DNA from: Salibaculum sp035270045
GTDB taxonomy: Bacteria; Pseudomonadota; Alphaproteobacteria; Rhodobacterales; Rhodobacteraceae
Length of the DNA: 64,000 nucleotides
NCBI RefSeq assembly: GCF_035270045.1
Contig: NZ_DATFIP010000019.1
Span: 62,001 to 126,000 of the forward strand
Reading direction: 5' to 3'
The notes under the pieces are model-generated. The model did not search any database, had not been told where the DNA came from, and saw only the letters and a list, made by a program, of their open reading frames with translations. The translations under genes and the position numbers were made by a program. Below, piece by piece: positions 1 through 6,226 of the stretch. Every line of letters starts with the position of its first letter. Positions within the stretch are counted from its first letter, which is position 1.

Positions 1-240
1 ATCGTGGGCGACCCGGCCTATGGTGAATACCTGTCGACGGAGTGTACGTCTTGCCACCAGCAAAGCGGTGCGGCCAGCGGCATCCCGTCGATCACCAACT
101 GGCCGGCGGACATCTTCGTCACCGCCATGCATGCCTACAAGGAGGGGGTGCGCGAGCACAATGTCATGGAGATGATGGCGAGCCGCTTGTCGAACGAAGA
201 GATCGCGGCGCTCGCTGCCTATTTCGAGAACATCGAATAG
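1..240 (+). CDS. Cytochrome c, C-terminal part (SoxE/FccA-like, cut by window edge)
   Basis: The reading frame is open from base 1, so the gene starts outside the window and only about 79 codons are visible. It carries one c-type heme attachment motif, CTSCH (residues about 16-20), and a Met-rich segment (VMEMMASR) able to supply the distal heme ligand, followed by a typical class I cytochrome c end (LSNEEIAALAAYFENIE). The next gene is the flavoprotein of flavocytochrome c sulfide dehydrogenase, so this is most likely the C-terminal heme domain of its periplasmic cytochrome partner (SoxE/FccA, normally diheme). A heme in the missing N-terminal part cannot be checked. The GTG at base 4 is probably internal, not the start. 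Confidence 0.8.
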   Translation: MVGDPAYGEYLSTECTSCHQQSGAASGIPSITNWPADIFVTAMHAYKEGVREHNVMEMMASRLSNEEIAALAAYFENIE

Positions 241-355
241 GCGCTAGGTTGTTTGGGGCCGGGAGGGGCCCCATTCGAACGGGGCTGGACGGACCGGACC
301 AGAACGACGCCGCGACAAGCGGTGCGTCAAACATCAAAAGGGGAGGAGACCCGAC

Positions 356-1624
356 ATGAAACTTAATCGCAGAGCCTTCATAGGCACCGCGGCCGCCGGC
401 GCGGCCACGCTTTCGGCGCCCACTGTCATGGGCCAGGGCAGCGGACGACCGCGCGTCGTCGTTGTCGGTGGCGGCGCGGGCGGGGCCACCGCGGCGCGCT
501 ACATCGCCAAGGATTCGAACGGCGAAATCGACGTCACCCTGATCGAGCCGACGCGCGCCTATTACACCTGCTTTTTCTCGAACCTCTACATCGGCGGCTT
601 CCGCGAGATCGACAGCCTCGGCCATTCCTACGGCACCCTGGCCGGGAACTACGGAATCAACGTGCTGCACGATTGGGCCACCGGGGTGGACCGCGACGCC
701 AAGACCGTGACCACCGCGGGCGGCTACACGCTGCCCTATGACCGCCTGATCCTGTCGCCCGGCATCGATTTCGTCGATGGCGCCGTACCCGGCTGGGACA
801 TCAGCGCCCAGGACCGGATGCCCCACGCCTACAAGGGCGGCAGCCAGACCGAACTGCTCAAGGCCCAGATCGAGGCCATGCCCGAGGGCGGCACCTATGC
901 GATGGTTGCCCCGCCCAATCCCTATCGCTGCCCGCCTGGCCCCTACGAGCGGGTCAGCATGGTTGCGCACCTGCTGACCGAGATCAATCCGACGGCCAAG
1001 ATCCTGATCGCCGATCCCAAGCAGAACTTTTCCAAGCAGGCCCTGTTCGAAGAGGGCTGGCGCAACAACTATGCGGGCATGATCGAGCGGATCGGTCCGG
1101 ATTTCGGCGGCGACGATATCGAGGTCGACCCCGAAGCCATGACCTTGTCGATCGGTGGCGCGGTCGAGAACGTCGATGTCTGCAACGTGATTCCGGCCAT
1201 GAAGGCCGGCCGCATCGCCGAGATCGCGGGGATCACCGAGGGCAACTGGGCCCCGGTCAACGCCGCCGATCTGTCCAGCACCATGGACGAGAACATCCAT
1301 GTCCTGGGCGACAGCGCGGCGCAGGGCGACATGCCGAAATCCGGCTTCTCGGCCAACAGCCAGGCCAAGGTCTGCGCCAACGCGGTGCGGGGTGCCCTGA
1401 CCGGATCCAGCGTCTTCCCGGCGCGTTTTGCCAATACCTGCTGGTCGCTGATCGACACCGACAACGGGGTCAAGGTGGGCGCCACCTACGAGGCCACGGA
1501 CGAGAAGATCGCCAAGGTTGACGGCTTCATCTCGGACACCGGCGAAAGCGCGGAGGTCCGCGCCGCGACCTACCGTGAATCGATCGGCTGGTATGACGGC
1601 ATCACCGCCGACATGTTCGGCTGA
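356..1624 (+). CDS. soxF: Flavocytochrome c sulfide dehydrogenase flavoprotein (SoxF/FccB)
   Basis: 422-residue periplasmic FAD protein that oxidises sulfide/sulfane sulfur and passes electrons to its cytochrome c partner, encoded just upstream. The N-terminus has a twin-arginine signal (NRRAFIG) and an Ala-rich hydrophobic stretch. The dinucleotide-binding motif VVVGGGAGGATAA lies near residue 40. The redox Cys context YYTCFFSNLYIGG and a second Cys in NPYRCPPGPYE match the FCSD family, and the C-terminal third matches the FCSD flavin-binding domain. A strong Shine-Dalgarno (GGGGAGGAG) precedes the ATG. A GC-rich hairpin (about 255-273) lies between it and the cytochrome gene. Length is normal for the family. 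The soxF name is from context; fccB is the equivalent in phototrophs. Confidence 0.9.
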   Translation: MKLNRRAFIGTAAAGAATLSAPTVMGQGSGRPRVVVVGGGAGGATAARYIAKDSNGEIDVTLIEPTRAYYTCFFSNLYIGGFREIDSLGHSYGTLAGNYGINVLHDWATGVDRDAKTVTTAGGYTLPYDRLILSPGIDFVDGAVPGWDISAQDRMPHAYKGGSQTELLKAQIEAMPEGGTYAMVAPPNPYRCPPGPYERVSMVAHLLTEINPTAKILIADPKQNFSKQALFEEGWRNNYAGMIERIGPDFGGDDIEVDPEAMTLSIGGAVENVDVCNVIPAMKAGRIAEIAGITEGNWAPVNAADLSSTMDENIHVLGDSAAQGDMPKSGFSANSQAKVCANAVRGALTGSSVFPARFANTCWSLIDTDNGVKVGATYEATDEKIAKVDGFISDTGESAEVRAATYRESIGWYDGITADMFG

Positions 1625-1633
1625 TCGACTGTT

Positions 1634-1667
1634 CCCGCGGGCCTTGATCCAGGTCAAGGCCCGCGGG
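1634..1667. repeat. Perfect 14-bp inverted repeat between soxF and the DUF302 gene
   Basis: Arms CCCGCGGGCCTTGA and its exact complement flank a 6-nt loop (TCCAGG), just after the soxF stop. No T-run follows on either strand, so a simple intrinsic terminator is unlikely. It could be an mRNA-stabilising or processing hairpin, or a partial attenuator lowering expression of the distal gene. Confidence 0.5.
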
Positions 1668-1709
1668 GTGCCCGTCGTCGAGAATGGCGGCCAACACGGA
1701 GGATATTCC

Positions 1710-2138
1710 ATGAAAACGATTGCCGCGCTGGCCCTGTGCCTCACCGCCTCGACCGCCCTTGGGCAAGAGGCCGTCATGACACCTTTCGAGGGCAGTTTCG
1801 ATGACGCCACCTTCGCCGTCGAGAACGAGATCATCGGCCGGGGCTTGGTCGTCGACTATGTCAGCCACGTTGGCGAGATGCTCAACCGTACGGCGGAGGA
1901 CGTGGGGTCGGACGTCACGATCTTCGACGCCGCCGATGTCTTCCTGTTCTGCTCGGCCACCGTTTCGCGCGAGGTCATGGAAGCCGACCCGATGAACATC
2001 GCGCATTGCCCCTACGGTGTCTTCGTCACCGAACAGGATGGCGAGGTCATGGTGGGGCATCGCACCTATCCGGATGGGCCCATGCAGACCGTCGAATCCC
2101 TTCTGGACGAGATCGTCCAGGCTGCCGTGGGGAACTGA
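1710..2138 (+). CDS. Exported DUF302-family protein
   Basis: 142 residues from an ATG preceded by GGAGG. The N-terminus is a classic Sec signal peptide (MKTIAALALCLTASTALGQ) with cleavage likely after ALG. The rest resembles the DUF302 fold: alternating hydrophobic strands and the core FCSATVSREVMEADPMNIAHCPYGVFV, containing two Cys. DUF302 proteins are small, often exported and functionally undefined; some occur near sulfur-oxidation genes. Here the gene follows soxF in the same direction with an 85-nt gap containing a hairpin, and ends 6 nt before hemA. A longer upstream reading frame exists but lacks a ribosome site and would bury the signal peptide. Confidence 0.75.
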   Translation: MKTIAALALCLTASTALGQEAVMTPFEGSFDDATFAVENEIIGRGLVVDYVSHVGEMLNRTAEDVGSDVTIFDAADVFLFCSATVSREVMEADPMNIAHCPYGVFVTEQDGEVMVGHRTYPDGPMQTVESLLDEIVQAAVGN

Positions 2139-2144
2139 CCAGAC

Positions 2145-3368
2145 ATGGACTATGACGACTACTTCCGCTCCGAACTCACGCGTCTGAAGGATGAGGGCAA
2201 CTATCGCGTCTTCGCCGACCTGGAGCGGGAGCGCGGTGCCTTTCCCAAGGCTCGGAACCATCTGGACGATGCCGTCCGCGACGTGACGATCTGGTGTTCC
2301 AATGATTACCTTGGCATGGGCCAGCACCCCGACGTGCTGGCGGCCATGCACGGGGCGCTCGATACCGTGGGGGCCGGGGCCGGGGGCACGCGCAACATTT
2401 CCGGCACCACCCATCATCACGTTCTGCTGGAACGTGAGCTGGCCGACCTTCACGGCAAGGAGGCGGCGCTTCTGTTCACTTCGGGCTATGTCTCGAACTG
2501 GGCCACGCTCGGCACGCTGGGGGCCAGGATTCCGGGGCTGGTGATCCTGTCGGACGCGCTCAACCATGCGAGCATGATCGAGGGGATCCGCCATTCCAAG
2601 GCGCAGAAGGTCATCTGGAAGCATAACGACCTGCAGGACCTTGAGGCCCAGCTTCGGGCGCTGCCGGCGAATGCGCCCAAGCTGATCGCCTTCGAGAGTG
2701 TGTATTCCATGGATGGCGACATCGCGCCCATTCGCGAGATCTGCGACCTGGCCGACCGCTACAACGCCATGACCTATCTCGACGAGGTGCACGCCGTTGG
2801 CATGTATGGACCGCGCGGTGGCGGCATCGCCGAACGCGAGGGGCTGATGGACCGGCTGACCGTGATCGAGGGCACGCTGGGCAAGGCGTTCGGCGTGGTC
2901 GGCGGCTATATCTCGGCCTCGGCCGACCTGGTGGATTTCGTGCGTTCCTTTTCGAGTGGTTTCATCTTCACCACCGCGCTGCCGCCAGCGGTCGCGGCAG
3001 GAGCCTGCGCCTCGATCCGGCACCTGAAAGCCTCGGCGGCGGAACGCGACCTGCAAAAGAAAAAGGTCGCGCAGGTGCGCGAGCGGCTTGACGAGATCGG
3101 CATCCCGCATCTTCCCAACCCCGGTCATATCATCCCGGTGATGGTGGGCGACCCAGTCAAGTGCAAGTTCATCAGCGACACGCTGATGGACCGGTTCGGA
3201 ATCTACATCCAGCCGATCAACTATCCCACGGTTCCCAAGGGGACCGAGCGGTTGCGCATTACGCCCGGCCCGGTTCATTCGCAAGCGGACATCGATCGTC
3301 TCGTGGGGGCGCTCTGTGATCTCTGGACCCAGTGCCAGTTGGCGCGTCAGCCCCTGGCGGCGCAGTAA
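2145..3368 (+). CDS. hemA: 5-aminolevulinate synthase
   Basis: 407 residues, the usual length for alphaproteobacterial ALAS. It condenses glycine with succinyl-CoA to 5-aminolevulinate, the first step of tetrapyrrole synthesis in the Shemin (C4) route. It is a PLP fold-type I enzyme: the PLP lysine is K247 in EGTLGKAFGVVGGY. Other family segments are the N-terminal YFRSELTRLKDEGNYR, WCSNDYLGMGQHP, the glycine-rich GAGAGGTRNISGT and the cofactor-contacting YLDEVHAVGMYGPRGGG. The start is 6 nt after the DUF302 stop; the preceding GGGGAAC is a weak Shine-Dalgarno. Roseobacters can carry more than one ALAS gene (hemA/hemT), which the window cannot resolve. A terminator hairpin follows. Confidence 0.95.
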   Translation: MDYDDYFRSELTRLKDEGNYRVFADLERERGAFPKARNHLDDAVRDVTIWCSNDYLGMGQHPDVLAAMHGALDTVGAGAGGTRNISGTTHHHVLLERELADLHGKEAALLFTSGYVSNWATLGTLGARIPGLVILSDALNHASMIEGIRHSKAQKVIWKHNDLQDLEAQLRALPANAPKLIAFESVYSMDGDIAPIREICDLADRYNAMTYLDEVHAVGMYGPRGGGIAEREGLMDRLTVIEGTLGKAFGVVGGYISASADLVDFVRSFSSGFIFTTALPPAVAAGACASIRHLKASAAERDLQKKKVAQVRERLDEIGIPHLPNPGHIIPVMVGDPVKCKFISDTLMDRFGIYIQPINYPTVPKGTERLRITPGPVHSQADIDRLVGALCDLWTQCQLARQPLAAQ

Positions 3369-3397
3369 CGCGGAAGAAACTGCCGGAATTCCCTTGG

Positions 3398-3430
3398 CGG
3401 GGCCGGAAGACCGGCCCCGTTTCCGTTTCT
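3398..3430 (+). terminator. Rho-independent terminator downstream of hemA
   Basis: Nine-bp perfect stem CGGGGCCGG / CCGGCCCCG with loop AAGA, followed by TTTCCGTTT. It lies in the 66-nt gap between convergent hemA and the metallo-hydrolase gene. The T-rich side is downstream for the plus strand, so it mainly serves hemA. Confidence 0.7.
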
Positions 3431-3434
3431 GCGG

Positions 3435-4343
3435 TCACGCCGCGATGAAGCGATAGGCATCGCCCGACGGTTCGGCCCGCCCGATCCCCGGATAGGGCAG
3501 GTGGAAACCGACAAAGGCCATTTGTTCGCTGGCCAATTGGTCCAGCAACGCCGCGCGGGTCCGCGCCCCCATCTCCTGGTCCTGGTCCGAGCCGGAAACC
3601 CACTCGGGGCGCGCGAAGGCCACGTGTTCGTTTCCGATGCAATCGCCCAGCACCATCACGCTTTCACTGCCACCACGCAGCTCGAAGGACATGTGCCCGG
3701 GCGTGTGACCGAAAGTGGCGCGGGCGGCGACGCCGGGCAGGATTTCCGCGCCGTCCTCGAAGACCGTCAGCCGATCTTCCAGCGCGCCAAGGTAACGTAT
3801 CGCGCCGGCTGCGAAGGCCAGGCGTGCCTCGCCGATGGTGTCGGGTGTGGCAGGATCGAGCCAGTAGTCGCGTTCCGCGCGGCCGATCAGGTATTGCGCC
3901 TCGGGAAACACGAGATCGCCGAAATCGTCCTGCAATCCCCAGAGGTGATCAGGATGGGCGTGGGTGAAGACCACGTGTGTGACCTCGGCTGGCGTGACGC
4001 CGATCGCGTCCAGCGCCTCCCACAGAGTGCCTGCGGAGGGCATGAAGTTCGGCCCGGCGCCCACGTCGAAGATCACCGTGTTGGTGCCGTCGCGCATCAG
4101 GGTTACGTTGCAGTCCGGCGTCAGCTCGTTGCCGGTAATCCCGTGGCGCTGGAGAATCGCCGTGACCTCGTCCTGTGGCAGATCGCCGAACTGGAAATCT
4201 CGCGGCAGCACCAGGTTGCCGTCGCTGAGCGTGTCGATGCGGACATCGCCCAGGGTGATCTGCGCATGGGCCCAGCGGGGCAAGGCGGCGGCGCCAAGGG
4301 CGGCACTGCCGGTCAAGAGCAGGGTGCGGCGGTCGATTTGCAT
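3435..4343 (-). CDS. Exported MBL-fold metallo-hydrolase
   Basis: 302 residues from the ATG at 4343, chosen because GGGAGGAACCCC lies directly upstream and because it starts a twin-arginine signal (IDRRTLLLTGSAALG, ending AHA). The zinc-binding motif is complete: THAHPDHLWG (HxHxDH), a later His in ATFGHTPGHMS, an Asp in VLGDCI, and a C-terminal VGFHLPYPG. The fold is a periplasmic metallo-beta-lactamase-type hydrolase; the substrate is unknown. Some sox clusters contain MBL proteins (SoxG/SoxH), so a link to the nearby soxEF-like genes is possible but unproven. It is convergent with hemA and divergent from the glycine riboswitch. An in-frame ATG 11 codons upstream is less likely. Confidence 0.8.
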   Translation of the reverse strand: MQIDRRTLLLTGSAALGAAALPRWAHAQITLGDVRIDTLSDGNLVLPRDFQFGDLPQDEVTAILQRHGITGNELTPDCNVTLMRDGTNTVIFDVGAGPNFMPSAGTLWEALDAIGVTPAEVTHVVFTHAHPDHLWGLQDDFGDLVFPEAQYLIGRAERDYWLDPATPDTIGEARLAFAAGAIRYLGALEDRLTVFEDGAEILPGVAARATFGHTPGHMSFELRGGSESVMVLGDCIGNEHVAFARPEWVSGSDQDQEMGARTRAALLDQLASEQMAFVGFHLPYPGIGRAEPSGDAYRFIAA

Positions 4344-4474
4344 GGGGTTCCTCCCGTTTTCATATTCAATTTTCACTATGTTAAAGCAAGCCGAGCGTCA
4401 CGGCAAAGCCAAACCTTTCAATGCCGTGTCGGCCCGGGGGGCTTGTGATCGGGGGACTCTCGCGCTACGGTCGC

Positions 4475-4640
4475 CACGCGTGACGGGAGAACTGGCAGCG
4501 CCAGTGCCGAAGGAGCAACCGCCCCGGTAAACTCTCAGGCTTCAGGACCGCCGCGTGACAGGACTCTGGAGAGTGGTGCCACATGCACCCGCCGAAGGGA
4601 TAGCGATCTCAGGCAAACGGACAGAGGGGGCATTGACCGC
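4475..4640 (+). promoter_or_regulatory. Tandem glycine riboswitch (gcvT element) upstream of gcvTHP
   Basis: Two glycine-aptamer-like units sit head to tail. The first (about 4484-4560) has GGGAGA...GCCGAAGGAGCAA...AACTCTCAGGC. The second (about 4561-4635) has GGACTCTGGAGAG...GCCGAAGGGATAG...ATCTCAGGCAAA. The conserved GCCGAAGG and CTCAGGC blocks occur in both copies with a very short linker. A GC-rich hairpin (4663-4680, arms CCGGGGGC/GCCCCCGG) lies between the aptamers and the gcvT Shine-Dalgarno (about 4692) and is the probable expression platform. Family knowledge: glycine binding normally turns on glycine cleavage genes. The direction of control here is inferred. Confidence 0.93.
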
Positions 4641-4700
4641 GGGCCGCGCCCGCATCCAATGCCCGGGGGCCTGCCCCCGGCCCAACGGACCGGAGCATGC

Positions 4701-5801
4701 ATGGCCGACCTGAAAAGAACGCCGCTTTACGACCTGCACGCCAGCTTGGGGGCGAAATTCGTGCCCTTCGCGGGCTACGAGATGCCCGTCCAATATGCCG
4801 CCGGTGTCATGCAGGAACACCTCTGGACTCGCGAGAACGCGGGTCTGTTCGATGTCAGCCACATGGGGCAGGTGATCCTGCGCGGACCCGAGGCGGCCGC
4901 CGAGATGGAAGCTCTCGTGCCCCAGGCGGTGCAGACGCTGAAACCGGGCCGCCAGCGCTACGCCTTCTTCACCAATGACGCGGGCGGCATCCTGGATGAC
5001 CTGATGATCGCCAACCGTGGCGATGATCTTTTCGTTGTGGTCAACGCGGCCTGCAAGGCCGCTGACATCGCGCACATGCGTGCGGCACTGGCGACGACAC
5101 AGGTGGAAGAGATCACCGACCGTGCCCTGCTGGCGCTGCAGGGCCCGAGGGCCGAGGCGGCGCTGTCCCGACTGATCCCCGACGTGGTGGAAATGCGCTT
5201 CATGGATGTGGAAACGCATGCCTCAGATTTCGGGGAGCTGTGGATTTCGCGGTCTGGCTATACCGGCGAGGATGGTTACGAGATTTCAGTGCCCGAAGGC
5301 GCGGCCGAGACGCTGGCCCGCGCATTGCTCGAGGATGATGCGGTCGCGCCGGTCGGCCTTGGCGCCCGCGACAGCCTGCGGCTGGAGGCGGGCCTGTGCC
5401 TGTACGGCGCCGATCTGGACGAGACCACCACCCCCGTCGAGGCCAACCTGACCTGGGCGATCCAGAAGGCGCGGCGCGAGGCCGGAGATTACCCGGGCTT
5501 CGCACGCATCCGGCACCATCTGGTCGATGGTCCCGCGCGGTTGCGCGTCGGCCTGCGCCCCGAGGGGCGCGCGCCGATGCGGGCCGGAACGCCGCTCTTC
5601 GCCGAACAAGAGGCGACCCGGTCGGTGGGCGAGGTGACGTCGGGCGCCCACGGCCCCTCGACCGGATGCGCGATTTCCATGGGCTACGTCGGCACGGCAC
5701 ATGCCGCGCTGGGCACGCCGCTTTGGGGCGAGGTGCGCGGCAAGCGCCTGCCCGTGACCGTCTGCGAACTGCCGTTCCGGCCATCCAGCTACAAGACCTG
5801 A
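4701..5801 (+). CDS. gcvT: Glycine cleavage system T protein (aminomethyltransferase)
   Basis: 366 residues from the ATG at 4701 (GGAG 6 nt upstream); an upstream in-frame start would add 14 residues overlapping the riboswitch hairpin. It transfers the methylene group from lipoyl-bound aminomethyl on GcvH to tetrahydrofolate, releasing ammonia. Family features are the N-terminal LYDLHASLGAKFVPFAGYEMPVQY, the FDVSHMGQ segment, SGYTGEDGYEISVP and LGARDSLRLEAGLCLYG, which contribute to the folate site. Length matches bacterial GcvT. It is first in the gcvT-gcvH-gcvP operon, 11 nt before gcvH, under glycine-riboswitch control. Confidence 0.96.
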   Translation: MADLKRTPLYDLHASLGAKFVPFAGYEMPVQYAAGVMQEHLWTRENAGLFDVSHMGQVILRGPEAAAEMEALVPQAVQTLKPGRQRYAFFTNDAGGILDDLMIANRGDDLFVVVNAACKAADIAHMRAALATTQVEEITDRALLALQGPRAEAALSRLIPDVVEMRFMDVETHASDFGELWISRSGYTGEDGYEISVPEGAAETLARALLEDDAVAPVGLGARDSLRLEAGLCLYGADLDETTTPVEANLTWAIQKARREAGDYPGFARIRHHLVDGPARLRVGLRPEGRAPMRAGTPLFAEQEATRSVGEVTSGAHGPSTGCAISMGYVGTAHAALGTPLWGEVRGKRLPVTVCELPFRPSSYKT

Positions 5802-5812
5802 AGGAGAGAGAC

Positions 5813-6175
5813 ATGAAATTCACCGAGGAACATGAATGGCTGCGCGTCGAGGGCGACCACGTGGTGGTCGGCATCACCGAGCACGCCGCGACCCAGCTTG
5901 GCGACGTGGTCTTCGTCGAACTGCCAGAGGCAGGCGGCGAGGTGGCCAAGGACGACGAGGTCGTGGTCATCGAAAGCGTCAAGGCGGCCTCGGACATCCT
6001 TGCGCCGCTGGACGGCGAGATCGTCGAGGTCAACGAAACCCTGACCGACAGCCCGGACCTGGTAAATTCCGACCCGCTGGGCGAAGCCTGGTTCTTCAAG
6101 ATGAAGGTGGCGGATCTTTCGGCGCTGGACGGCATGATGGATGCCGACGCCTACAAGGACTTCATCGGCGCATAG
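5813..6175 (+). CDS. gcvH: Glycine cleavage system H protein
   Basis: 120-residue lipoyl carrier that shuttles the aminomethyl intermediate between GcvP, GcvT and dihydrolipoamide dehydrogenase. The start MKFTEEHEWLRV is canonical and follows AAGGAGAGAG. The lipoylation lysine is K57 in VVIESVKAASDI. The C-terminal NSDPLGEAWFFKMK also matches the family. Full length; 11 nt after gcvT and 51 nt before gcvP. Confidence 0.97.
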   Translation: MKFTEEHEWLRVEGDHVVVGITEHAATQLGDVVFVELPEAGGEVAKDDEVVVIESVKAASDILAPLDGEIVEVNETLTDSPDLVNSDPLGEAWFFKMKVADLSALDGMMDADAYKDFIGA

Positions 6176-6226
6176 GGGGCGCAGCCTCCATCCGCGGTAT
6201 TTTCAACCCAGAAAAACAGGTGTTCG

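Noticed and set aside
164..1834. A 556-codon minus-strand open frame across soxF and the DUF302 gene
   Set aside because: Antisense shadow in GC-rich DNA; the plus strand encodes a clear FAD protein and a signal-peptide protein here.
4659..4700. Upstream in-frame start for gcvT
   Set aside because: Would place translation inside the riboswitch expression-platform hairpin and ahead of the strong ribosome site; the family start is MADLKRTPLYDL.
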